44,291 nt of DNA from Anaeromonas gelatinilytica (GTDB taxonomy: Bacteria > Bacillota > Clostridia > Tissierellales > SIT17). Both the position numbers and the translations under genes were made by a program. The stretch covers positions 1 through 44,291 of the forward strand of contig NZ_WSFU01000045.1 of the NCBI RefSeq assembly GCF_016820635.1, in the 5' to 3' direction. The first letter of the stretch is position 1. Each line of letters starts with the position of its first letter. A model generated the notes under the pieces. That model was not told the DNA's origin. It worked only from the letters and a program-made list of their open reading frames with translations, and did not search any database. This document shows positions 1 through 6,879 of the stretch, one piece after another.

Positions 1-64
1 GCACCGTCGAAGGGAAACTAGGTTTCCTTGAGCTGTGCGGACACGTTTCTAGTCCGCCTTTTTT
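1..64 (+). ncRNA. 3' end of an unidentified structured RNA or leader, cut by the window edge
   Basis: Bases 10-18 and 22-29 form a hairpin with a 3-base loop, enclosed by GCAC (1-4) pairing with GTGC (35-38). The enclosing helix shares bases 37-38 with the terminator that follows, so the two cannot both form fully, as in a riboswitch or attenuator. GC content here is well above the surroundings. I could not match it to a riboswitch family I know. The 5' part lies outside the window, and it may simply be the tail of an upstream transcript. No coding region is seen in 1-240. Confidence 0.35.
37..64 (+). terminator. Intrinsic terminator of the upstream transcript
   Basis: GCGGAC (37-42) pairs with GTCCGC (52-57) across a 9-base loop, followed by C and a run of six T. 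Confidence 0.75.
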
Positions 65-151
65 ATATGAGAAATAAATTAAAAGTATTTATAAAGTTTG
101 AGTAAATATGAAGGTTTAATATTATGAAGAATAGGTGTTTTACTTTTCATA

Positions 152-180
152 TTGATTAGTTATAAGTTAAATGTTATACT
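152..180 (+). promoter_or_regulatory. Probable sigma-A promoter of the nad operon
   Basis: TTGATT (152-157) and TATACT (175-180) are separated by exactly 17 bp. The predicted start near 187 lies about 54 bases before nadA. Confidence 0.5.
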
Positions 181-193
181 TTTAATATGTAAA

Positions 194-219
194 TGTAAAG
201 ACAGATGTAATGTCACGTA
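194..219 (+). promoter_or_regulatory. Candidate operator overlapping the nad transcription start (NiaR-like?)
   Basis: An inverted repeat GACA (200-203)...TGTC (211-214) lies just downstream of the predicted start, with a TGTAAA motif at its left. In Firmicutes the niacin-responsive repressor NiaR controls nad genes through short dyads containing ACA/TGT elements. Assigning this site to NiaR is inference from position and general character only. Confidence 0.3.
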
Positions 220-240
220 TATTGAAAGGAGAATAAATTA

Positions 241-1146
241 GTGAAGGAATGGATGGTTAATGAAATAAAAAATTTAAAAAAGAAAAAGAAAGCATTGATT
301 CTAGCCCATAATTATCAAATTCCTGAAATTCAAGAAATTGCAGATATGGTTGGAGATTCTTTAGCTCTTAGCAAAGCAGCAGTTGAAGTAGAAGAGAAAA
401 TAATAGTATTTTGTGGAGTTCATTTTATGGCAGAAAGTGCTAAGATATTATCACCAAGCAAAAAGATCTTACTTCCTGTTATGGAAGCAGGTTGTCCTAT
501 GGCAGATATGATAACAGAAGATAAGCTTAGAGAATACAAAATGAGAAATCCAGATACAGCAATAGTATGCTATGTTAATTCTTCTGCTAAAGTAAAATCA
601 GAAAGTGATATTTGTTGTACATCTTCTAATTCATTAGATATTGTAAATAGTTTAGAGGAAGATAAAATAATGTTTGTTCCAGATAAAAATTTAGGAAATT
701 TTGTCAAGGATAAAGTTAAAAATAAACGAGTTGAATTATGGCCAGGATTTTGTATAACTCATCATAAAATTGAAGGATTAGAAGTAGATAAAGTTAAAGA
801 AATATATCCTTTTGCAGAGGTATTGGTTCATCCAGAATGTAATAGGGAGGTTGTAGGAAAAGCAGATTTTGTTGGTAGTACTTCTCAAATCATAAACTAT
901 GCAAAGGAGTCCCCTAAAGAAGAATTTATAATTGGAACAGAAATAGGTGTTCTTCATAAATTAAAAAAAGAAAATCCTAATAAAAAATTTTATTTATTAT
1001 CTCATAGATTAATATGTGTTAATATGAAAAAAACTAGTTTAAAAGATGTATATTATGCTTTAAAAGACGAAAAACATGTTATTGAAATTCAAGAAGAAGT
1101 AAGACAAAAGGCCTTAGGACCTTTAAATAGAATGTTAAATCTATGA
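241..1146 (+). CDS. nadA: Quinolinate synthase NadA
   Basis: NadA condenses iminoaspartate (made by NadB) with dihydroxyacetone phosphate to give quinolinate, using a [4Fe-4S] cluster. The 301-residue protein has the three family cluster cysteines at C85 (EAGCPMADM), C171 (WPGFCITHH) and C259 (LICVNMKK); their 86- and 88-residue spacing fits the three-fold NadA layout. Also present are HNYQIPEIQ near the start and FVGSTSQII near residue 210. The start is GTG, 10 bases after GAAAGGAG. It is the first gene of nadA-nadB-nadC, and its stop overlaps the nadB region. The set is complete for making nicotinate mononucleotide from aspartate. An adjacent cysteine desulfurase and niaR, common in relatives, are not seen. 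Confidence 0.96.
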   Translation: MKEWMVNEIKNLKKKKKALILAHNYQIPEIQEIADMVGDSLALSKAAVEVEEKIIVFCGVHFMAESAKILSPSKKILLPVMEAGCPMADMITEDKLREYKMRNPDTAIVCYVNSSAKVKSESDICCTSSNSLDIVNSLEEDKIMFVPDKNLGNFVKDKVKNKRVELWPGFCITHHKIEGLEVDKVKEIYPFAEVLVHPECNREVVGKADFVGSTSQIINYAKESPKEEFIIGTEIGVLHKLKKENPNKKFYLLSHRLICVNMKKTSLKDVYYALKDEKHVIEIQEEVRQKALGPLNRMLNL

Positions 1147-1163
1147 AAAAGGAAGGTTTAAAA

Positions 1164-2657
1164 ATGATAGCTAATAATCAACCAGATGTAATAATTATAG
1201 GTGGTGGAATAGCTGGATTGTATACAGCTTTAAATATTGATAGTAGTTTAAATGTTTTAATTTTATCTAAGAAAGATATTGAAAATACTAGCTCTATTTT
1301 AGCTCAAGGAGGAGTTGCTGCTTGTCTAGATAAAGAAGATCTGAATTTATATATAGAAGATACATTAATAGCAGGTTCAGAAAAAAATAATATCAATTCA
1401 TTAAATACTATGATATCTGAATCTAAAGATAATATAAAAAGACTTATGGAATTAGGAGTTGAATTTGATAGAGATATAAATGGTAATTTTAAAAAAGCTT
1501 TAGAAGGTGGACATAGTAGTCGTAGAATTTTTCGAGCAGGTGGGGATTCTACAGGGAAGGAAATCATATATTCTCTTAGAGATAAAGCAAATAATCAAGA
1601 TAATATTCAAATATGGGATAATTCAATGGTTATGAATATAGATAAAAAAGATAATCATTTTTTAATTAAATTAATAAAAGAAGATAAATTAATAAAGATT
1701 GTATCAAATACTGTAGTGATTGCCACAGGTGGTATTGGAGGAATATATAAAAATAGTACTAATCCTATGATAGCAACAGGAGATGGAATAGTTTTAGCTT
1801 ATAGATTAGGATGTGAATTAGATAATTTAGAATATATTCAATTTCATCCTACGGCTTTTTATAATAAAAAATCTGGTGAGAGATTCTTGATATCTGAAGC
1901 AGTTAGAGGTGAGGGAGCATATTTAAGAAATAGTAGTGGAGAAAGATTTATGTTGAATGCTCATCCTAAAGGAGAATTAGCCCCTCGAGATATAGTTGCT
2001 AGAAGTATTTTTAAAGAAATGAAAAAATCTAATATTCCTCATATGTTTTTGGATATTACACATAAAGAGAAGAATTATTTAATGAGTAGATTTCCAGTTA
2101 TATATAATAAATGTCTATCCAAAGGAATAGATATGTCAGAGAATTTAGTTCCTATAGTTCCTGTAGAACATTATTTTATAGGAGGAATAAAAACAAATAT
2201 AGAGGGGAGAACCAATATTGAAGGGATATACGCCTGTGGAGAATGTGCAAATACCGGAGTTCATGGAGCTAATAGATTGGCAAGTAATTCATTGTTGGAA
2301 TGCATAGTTTTTGGTCGTAGAATTGCAAATAATATAAATAATGATATAAACAATCTTAAGATAAAGAAAAAAATCAGAATAGAGATTATAGATGATATTG
2401 AATATAATTTAGAAATAGAAGATATAAAAAAAGATATTAGAAATATTATGGATAAATACGTAGGAATAGTTAGAGAAAAGAAAGGGCTACATAAAGCTAA
2501 GTTTAAGATTAAAGATATATTACAACAAATAGATAAATTTAATTTGAATAATAAAGACTATGTAGAATTACAAAACATGGCTTTAATGGCTTATTTAATA
2601 ATCAAGAGTTGTATATACAATAAAGAAAGTATAGGCTGTCATTATAGAATTGATTAA
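1164..2657 (+). CDS. nadB: L-aspartate oxidase NadB
   Basis: NadB is an FAD enzyme oxidising L-aspartate to iminoaspartate, with fumarate or oxygen as electron acceptor, for quinolinate synthesis. The N-terminal Rossmann motif GGGIAG is at residues 13-18. It is followed by SSILAQGGVAA, the GGHSSRRIFRAGGDSTG active-site loop, FHPTAFY, a GEGAYLRNSSGERFM motif and the C-terminal FAD-binding block CGECANTGVHGANRLASNS. I chose ATG 1164 (497 aa) because AAGGAAGG lies 8 bases upstream. An in-frame ATG at 1143 overlapping the nadA stop would add 7 residues but has no Shine-Dalgarno sequence. Translational coupling to nadA is likely. The protein ends with the family-typical short tail HYRID. Confidence 0.95.
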   Translation: MIANNQPDVIIIGGGIAGLYTALNIDSSLNVLILSKKDIENTSSILAQGGVAACLDKEDLNLYIEDTLIAGSEKNNINSLNTMISESKDNIKRLMELGVEFDRDINGNFKKALEGGHSSRRIFRAGGDSTGKEIIYSLRDKANNQDNIQIWDNSMVMNIDKKDNHFLIKLIKEDKLIKIVSNTVVIATGGIGGIYKNSTNPMIATGDGIVLAYRLGCELDNLEYIQFHPTAFYNKKSGERFLISEAVRGEGAYLRNSSGERFMLNAHPKGELAPRDIVARSIFKEMKKSNIPHMFLDITHKEKNYLMSRFPVIYNKCLSKGIDMSENLVPIVPVEHYFIGGIKTNIEGRTNIEGIYACGECANTGVHGANRLASNSLLECIVFGRRIANNINNDINNLKIKKKIRIEIIDDIEYNLEIEDIKKDIRNIMDKYVGIVREKKGLHKAKFKIKDILQQIDKFNLNNKDYVELQNMALMAYLIIKSCIYNKESIGCHYRID

Positions 2658-2676
2658 TTTAAAGAGGTGAATTACA

Positions 2677-3510
2677 ATGATTAATTATAAAATAGAATAT
2701 ATTATTAAGAATGCTTTATTAGAAGATATGAATAATGGAGATATAACTACAGATAATTTGGTAAAAGAGGAAAGTAAAATTAGAGCTGAAATAAAAGTGA
2801 AAGAAGATGGAGTTATTGCGGGATTAGACATAGCTAAAGAAATATTTAAATATTTAGATAATGATATATGCTTTGAAAGTTTTATAAGAGATGGAGAAAA
2901 GATAAAAAGAGGAACAATTATAGCTATAATGGATGGACATACTAGAGCTATATTATCAGCAGAGAGAATAGCTTTAAATATTTTACAGCGATTGTCAGGA
3001 ATAGCTACTAAAACACATAAATATATAGAGAAGTTATCAGATTATAATTGTAGAATTGTAGATACTAGGAAGACTACTCCGGGGTTAAGAGTATTAGAAA
3101 AATATGCAGTAAGAGTTGGAGGGGGATTTAATCATAGATTTAATTTATCAGATATGGTTATGATTAAAGATAATCATATTAAGGTAGCCGGAGGAATTAA
3201 TGAGGCAATAAATATAATTAAGTCTAAGGTTTCTCCTATTGTAAAAATTGAGGTTGAGGTAGAAAATTTAAGTCAATTTCAACAAGCTTTAGAATTAGGA
3301 GTAGATATTATAATGTTAGATAATATGAGTTATGAAGACATGAAAAAAGCTGTGGAAATGAATAATAAAAAGGTATTGATTGAAGCATCCGGAAATATAG
3401 ATTTAGATACAATTGAAGAAGTTGCAAGAACAGGAGTAGATATTATTTCTTCTGGTGCTTTAACTCATTCTGTAAAGGCTTTAGATATAAGCCTAAATGT
3501 TGTATACTAA
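2677..3510 (+). CDS. nadC: Nicotinate-nucleotide pyrophosphorylase (quinolinate phosphoribosyltransferase) NadC
   Basis: NadC converts quinolinate and PRPP to nicotinate mononucleotide, CO2 and pyrophosphate. The 277-residue length is normal. The type II PRTase signatures are clear: AERIALNILQRLSGIAT (95-111), DTRKTTPGLR (129-138) and GGGFNHRFNLSDMVMIKDNH (148-167), which carry quinolinate- and PRPP-binding Arg, His and Lys residues. It starts at ATG after AAAGAGGTG, 19 bases past nadB, and is followed at once by a terminator, so it closes the nad operon. Confidence 0.96.
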   Translation: MINYKIEYIIKNALLEDMNNGDITTDNLVKEESKIRAEIKVKEDGVIAGLDIAKEIFKYLDNDICFESFIRDGEKIKRGTIIAIMDGHTRAILSAERIALNILQRLSGIATKTHKYIEKLSDYNCRIVDTRKTTPGLRVLEKYAVRVGGGFNHRFNLSDMVMIKDNHIKVAGGINEAINIIKSKVSPIVKIEVEVENLSQFQQALELGVDIIMLDNMSYEDMKKAVEMNNKKVLIEASGNIDLDTIEEVARTGVDIISSGALTHSVKALDISLNVVY

Positions 3511-3537
3511 AAGATGATAGTTTTATCATCTTTTTTT
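3511..3537 (+). terminator. Intrinsic terminator of nadABC
   Basis: AGATGATA pairs with TATCATCT across a 4-base loop, followed by a run of seven to eight T, directly after the nadC stop. Confidence 0.85.
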
Positions 3538-3597
3538 ATTTGCTAATAATTATATAATTATGATTGAATTATATAAAATAATTTTGAGGAGGAAAAA

Positions 3598-4950
3598 ATG
3601 AAAAATATAATATTAGATTATTCTAATGCACTAATTAAAGAGGAAGAATTACAAGGAATAAAGCCTGTTGTTGAATTGGGTCATGAATTATTACATACTA
3701 AAGAAGGATTAGGGAACGAGTATTTAGGATGGATTGATTATCCTATTAATTATGATAAAGAAGAATTTAATAGAATAAAGGAAGCTTCTAAAAGAATAAA
3801 AGGAAATTCTGATGTTTTTATTGTGATAGGTATTGGTGGCTCTTATTTAGGAGCTAGGGCTGCTATAGAAGCTTTAAATCATACATTTTATAATAATTTA
3901 AATAAGGAAGAAAGAAAAGCACCAGAGATATATTATGTAGGCAACAATATAAGTGGAAGATATATTAAGGATTTATTGTGTGCAATTAAAGATAAAGATG
4001 TAAGTATAAATATTATATCTAAATCTGGTACTACTACTGAGCCAGCTTTGGCCTTTAGAATTTTAAGAAAATATTTAGAAGATAAGTATGGAGAAGAAGA
4101 AGCTAGAAATAGAATATATGCTACTACGGATTCCTCTAAGGGAGCTCTGAGACAATTAGCGGATGATGAAGGATATGAGTCTTTTGTTATTCCTGATGAT
4201 ATAGGGGGTAGATTTTCTATTTTTACTCCAGTAGGATTATTACCCATAGCAGTATCTGGATTAAATATAGATGAGATGATGAAAGGTGCTAAAGATGCTA
4301 GAGAAGAATACAGTAAAAGAAGGTTTAAAGATAATATAGCATATCAATATGCAGCCATAAGAAATGTTTTATATAATAAAGGAAAAGAAATTGAGATATT
4401 AGTAAACTATGAACCTTCATTACATTTTTTATCAGAGTGGTGGAAGCAATTATATGGAGAGAGCGAAGGGAAAGATGGAAAAGGTATTTTCCCTTCATCT
4501 GTTGATTTTTCAACTGATTTACATTCCATGGGACAATATATTCAAGAAGGGAAAAGGCATTTATTTGAAACTGTTATAAATATTGAGAAGCCTAATTTAG
4601 ATATAAAAATAGAAAAGGATGATAAGAATCTAGATGGACTCAATTATTTAGTTGGAAAAACTATGGATTTTGTAAATAAAAAGGCTTTTGAAGGCACATT
4701 ATTAGCCCATATAGATGGGGGAGTTCCAAATTTAGTTATTGGTGTACCAAAATTAAATGAATACTATTTTGCTAAATTAATATATTTCTTTGAAAAAGCT
4801 TGTGGAATAAGTGGATATATATTAGGAGTAAATCCATTTAATCAACCAGGAGTAGAAAGTTACAAAAAAAATATGTTTGCATTGTTAGGGAAAGAAGGAT
4901 TTGAGGATTTGAGAAGAGGATTAAATAATAGAATAAATAGAAATGAATAA
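3598..4950 (+). CDS. pgi: Glucose-6-phosphate isomerase
   Basis: It interconverts glucose 6-phosphate and fructose 6-phosphate in glycolysis and gluconeogenesis. The protein has 450 residues, the short Firmicute type. The sugar-isomerase domains carry [11 protein letters not shown] (78-88) and the phosphate-binding SKSGTTTEP (141-149). [16 protein letters not shown] (278-293) holds the catalytic glutamate region, [14 protein letters not shown] follows, and HIDGGVPNL comes late in the protein. It starts at ATG behind GAGGAGG. It is probably monocistronic, lying after the nad terminator. The only candidate below it before the next terminator is a 23-codon reading frame. Confidence 0.96.
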   Translation: MKNIILDYSNALIKEEELQGIKPVVELGHELLHTKEGLGNEYLGWIDYPINYDKEEFNRIKEASKRIKGNSDVFIVIGIGGSYLGARAAIEALNHTFYNNLNKEERKAPEIYYVGNNISGRYIKDLLCAIKDKDVSINIISKSGTTTEPALAFRILRKYLEDKYGEEEARNRIYATTDSSKGALRQLADDEGYESFVIPDDIGGRFSIFTPVGLLPIAVSGLNIDEMMKGAKDAREEYSKRRFKDNIAYQYAAIRNVLYNKGKEIEILVNYEPSLHFLSEWWKQLYGESEGKDGKGIFPSSVDFSTDLHSMGQYIQEGKRHLFETVINIEKPNLDIKIEKDDKNLDGLNYLVGKTMDFVNKKAFEGTLLAHIDGGVPNLVIGVPKLNEYYFAKLIYFFEKACGISGYILGVNPFNQPGVESYKKNMFALLGKEGFEDLRRGLNNRINRNE

Positions 4951-4954
4951 TAAT

Positions 4955-4974
4955 CTTGTATCATTGCATACAAG
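4955..4974 (+). promoter_or_regulatory. Hairpin covering part of a ribosome binding site
   Basis: CTTGTAT (4955-4961) pairs perfectly with ATACAAG (4968-4974) across a 6-base loop, and its right arm overlaps the AAGGAG (4972-4977) in front of the 23-codon frame. There is no T-run, so it is not a terminator. It may mask the ribosome binding site. Confidence 0.4.
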
Positions 4975-4985
4975 GAGAAGAGTAG

Positions 4986-5057
4986 ATGATCATAAGAAAA
5001 CTAATAAATAAATTTATATCAGATATTGCAATTGAAAATGTATTTAATAAAATATAG
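4986..5057 (+). CDS. Candidate 23-residue peptide downstream of pgi
   Basis: ATG lies 8 bases after a full AAGGAG and opens a 23-codon frame ending in TAG inside the left arm of the following terminator. The predicted product alternates hydrophobic and basic residues (MIIRKLINKFISDIAI at the N-terminal part), consistent with a short amphipathic helix. I recognise no family. It could be a real small protein translated from the pgi mRNA tail, or a remnant of a longer lost gene. Support rests only on the ribosome binding site, its spacing and its fit between the pgi stop and the terminator. Confidence 0.35.
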   Translation: MIIRKLINKFISDIAIENVFNKI

Positions 5058-5084
5058 CTACCCTAGAGGGTAGCTATATTTTAT
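5047..5084. terminator. Bidirectional terminator between pgi and the nitroreductase
   Basis: A perfect 17-bp stem (5047-5063 with 5068-5084) and a TAGA loop has A-runs on the left and T-runs on the right, so it can end transcription from both sides. Its right arm contains the stop codon of the - strand nitroreductase. Confidence 0.85.
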
Positions 5085-5719
5085 TCGATTATAGTAAGAA
5101 CTTCTTCTATTGGTTTTCTAGGAGGTTTTTTTATTTCTGTACTAGTAGGTATTCCTAGAGGAGTTATAGCTGCTAGGAAATAATCTTTTTTATTAAAGCC
5201 TATAAAATCAGTAATTTCTTTTTTAGCATAGAGAGGACCTGTCATCCAACAACTTCCATATCCCATAGAAGTAGCTGCCAAATGTAAATTTTCCATTGCT
5301 GCAGCAATATTTTGAATTCCTGGTGATGGTTTAAGAAGATCATGTATTTCTTCTTTAGAAGCTCCTTTAGCTTTTAAAGCTTTTAATCCTGCAGGGATAT
5401 AAGGGCCTGCATATAATAATATTAAAATAGGAGCATTCTTAAATATAGTATGATATTTTAAGAATTTTGTTAGACTTTTCTTATCTTTTTCACTATCTAA
5501 ATAAGAAGCTAATTTACTATTTTTCTTTTCTACTATTTCTGCAATAGCATTAATTTTTTCTTTATCTTTTATAACAACAAAGTGCCAATTTTGAAGGTTT
5601 TTTCCTGATGGAGCTTGAGTTGCTGCTTTGATTAATGTTTTAATGTCATCATTACTTATAGTTTCATCGGTGAATTTTCTTATACTTTTTCTTTTATAAA
5701 TAAAGTCTAAATTTGCCAA
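5081..5719 (-). CDS. Nitroreductase-family FMN oxidoreductase
   Basis: This 212-residue member of the nitroreductase superfamily is expected to bind FMN as a dimer and reduce an organic substrate with NAD(P)H. The natural substrate cannot be told from the sequence. Family features: RKSIRKFTDETIS at the start (FMN-phosphate-binding RxSxRxF), AATQAPSGKNLQNWHFVV, a central AAMENLHLAATSMGYGSCWM, and LGIP near the end. The start is TTG at 5719-5717, with AAGGAGG (complement of 5727-5733) 7 bases upstream. It is convergent with pgi. Its upstream region has a tandem repeat that duplicates a TATAAT hexamer. Confidence 0.85.
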   Translation of the reverse strand: MANLDFIYKRKSIRKFTDETISNDDIKTLIKAATQAPSGKNLQNWHFVVIKDKEKINAIAEIVEKKNSKLASYLDSEKDKKSLTKFLKYHTIFKNAPILILLYAGPYIPAGLKALKAKGASKEEIHDLLKPSPGIQNIAAAMENLHLAATSMGYGSCWMTGPLYAKKEITDFIGFNKKDYFLAAITPLGIPTSTEIKKPPRKPIEEVLTIIE

Positions 5720-5731
5720 AAATATACCTCC

Positions 5732-5761
5732 TTATTAGATTATAAATTATTAGATTATAAA
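5732..5761. repeat. Perfect 15-bp tandem duplication in the nitroreductase promoter
   Basis: TTATTAGATTATAAA occurs at 5732-5746 and again at 5747-5761. On the - strand each copy carries TATAAT, so the duplication gives two possible -10 boxes 15 bp apart in front of the nitroreductase. Confidence 0.7.
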
Positions 5762-5786
5762 GTTGAAATGTTGTAAACTTTATAAT
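5754..5786. repeat. 11-bp inverted repeat upstream of the nitroreductase
   Basis: ATTATAAAGTT (5754-5764) and its exact complement AACTTTATAAT (5776-5786) flank an 11-base spacer. It resembles an operator and sits at the promoter position of the divergent nitroreductase. It does not match the PerR box well. Confidence 0.5.
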
Positions 5787-5899
5787 ACTTCTTTTAAATA
5801 TTATAATCCTCATTTTTTACTTCTGCAAGTTCTTTAGTGTGTGCATTTTAATATGCTATATCTAATGATATATTATTGAATATGAGGTTTTTAGTACAA

Positions 5900-5961
5900 A
5901 TTAAATAATCATGTATGGATTTTAATACATATGTATTAAAATCCATACATGATTATTTAAT
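5900..5961. promoter_or_regulatory. Perfect 62-bp palindrome, candidate enhancer of the crt operon
   Basis: Bases 5900-5930 are the exact reverse complement of 5931-5961 with no spacer. Each half holds its own dyad of ATGTAT and ATACAT separated by 8 bp: 5911-5916 with 5925-5930, and 5931-5936 with 5945-5950. The two dyad centres are 20 bp apart, about two helical turns. They lie about 109 and 129 bp before the predicted sigma-54 start, a usual place for an enhancer bound by a sigma-54 activator. No T-run follows, so it is not a terminator. A further weaker dyad, GCAT-N6-ATGC, is at 5843-5856. The rest of the gene-free stretch 5787-5899 shows nothing else I can assign. Confidence 0.6.
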
Positions 5962-5968
5962 GAAATAG

Positions 5969-5977
5969 TGGTATAAT
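5969..5977 (+). promoter_or_regulatory. Extended -10 promoter (sigma-A) before crt
   Basis: TG-G-TATAAT is a perfect extended -10 element. There is no good -35 box; the -35 position falls in the right arm of the 62-bp palindrome. A protein bound there could block or recruit polymerase. Confidence 0.45.
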
Positions 5978-6022
5978 ATAGCTGGAAGTCTTAAAATAGC
6001 AAATAATAATTTTCAAAGATCT

Positions 6023-6038
6023 TGGCATATTATTTGCA
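6023..6038 (+). promoter_or_regulatory. Sigma-54 (RpoN) promoter of crt
   Basis: TGGCATATTATTTGCA matches the -24/-12 consensus TGGCAC-N5-TTGCW at all positions but one, with correct spacing between GG (6024-6025) and GC (6036-6037). The predicted start near 6049 gives a 27-base leader containing the crt ribosome binding site. Such promoters need an ATP-dependent enhancer-binding activator; none is encoded in this window. Confidence 0.7.
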
Positions 6039-6075
6039 TTTGTATATACATAATAGAAGTCAAAGGAGGGATAGT

Positions 6076-6855
6076 GTGGATTTTAATAGTCTAACACTAC
6101 AAAGAGAGGGTAGCATAGCAATTCTTAAGATTAATCGACCTAAGGCTTTAAATGCACTAAATACTGAAGTATTATTGGAGCTTGATAAAGCAATAGAGGA
6201 TTTAAAGTTTGATGAAGATGTAGATGTTATTGTTTTATCAGGAGAAGGAAAAGCATTCGTAGCAGGCGCAGACATCTTAGAGATGAAGGATAAGAATGCT
6301 AATGAAGCTAGAGTTTTTGCTGAAATAGGTATTAGTGTGTTTAGAAAGATCGAAACAATGGAAAAACCAGTAATTGCAGCAGTAAATGGATTTGCTTTAG
6401 GAGGAGGATGCGAACTTTCGATGGCATGTGATATGAGAATCGCATCTGAAAAAGCTAAATTTGGACAGCCAGAGGTAGGATTAGGAATAATACCTGGATT
6501 TTCAGGAACTCAAAGATTATCAAGATTAGTTGGTACAGCTAAAGCTAAGGAATTAATATTCACTGCTGATACAATAAATGCCAAAGAAGCAGAAAGAATT
6601 GGGTTAGTAAATAAAGTTGTAGCTCCTGAGGATTTAATGAATGAAGCTATTGATTTAGCTGAGAAGATTTCGTCTAAAGCTCAAATAGCTATTAGACATT
6701 CTAAGATGGCTATAAATAGAGGTATAGAAACAGATATTGAAACAGGAATGGAGATAGAAAAAGATTTATTTGCATTATGTTTTGCAAGTGAGGATCAAAA
6801 AGAAGGAATGACTGCCTTTACAGAAAAAAGAAAGGCAAATTTTAAAAATAAATAA
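6076..6855 (+). CDS. crt: Crotonase / enoyl-CoA hydratase (3-hydroxybutyryl-CoA dehydratase)
   Basis: It reversibly hydrates crotonyl-CoA to 3-hydroxybutyryl-CoA in butyrate formation or use. The 259-residue crotonase fold shows GKAFVAGADI (59-68) and NGFALGGGCELSMACDM (104-120), which form the oxyanion hole. The likely catalytic pair is E113 and E133, 20 residues apart as in rat enoyl-CoA hydratase (E144/E164). I chose GTG 6076, behind AAAGGAGGG, because an upstream in-frame TTG at 6022 lies inside the sigma-54 promoter. It is followed 24 bases later by hbd. The name crt is inferred from this neighbour; other short-chain enoyl-CoA substrates are possible. Confidence 0.9.
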   Translation: MDFNSLTLQREGSIAILKINRPKALNALNTEVLLELDKAIEDLKFDEDVDVIVLSGEGKAFVAGADILEMKDKNANEARVFAEIGISVFRKIETMEKPVIAAVNGFALGGGCELSMACDMRIASEKAKFGQPEVGLGIIPGFSGTQRLSRLVGTAKAKELIFTADTINAKEAERIGLVNKVVAPEDLMNEAIDLAEKISSKAQIAIRHSKMAINRGIETDIETGMEIEKDLFALCFASEDQKEGMTAFTEKRKANFKNK

Positions 6856-6879
6856 ATAGCAAAAATAGGGGGTATATTA

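Noticed and set aside
1304-1567. Antisense frame of 87 codons inside nadB, and many similar frames opposite real genes
   Set aside because: No ribosome binding site, no recognisable motif and atypical composition; they are shadows of the + strand codons.
5732-5761. PerR or Fur box at the nitroreductase promoter
   Set aside because: Too many mismatches to TTATAATNATTATAA; the AT-rich repeats explain the partial resemblance.
5900-5961. The 62-bp palindrome as a transcription terminator or IS end
   Set aside because: No T-run follows either arm, no transposase or target duplication is nearby, and neither flanking gene ends next to it.
6022-6075. Longer crotonase starting at TTG 6022
   Set aside because: It lies within the sigma-54 promoter; the family N-terminus begins at GTG 6076 behind AAAGGAGGG.
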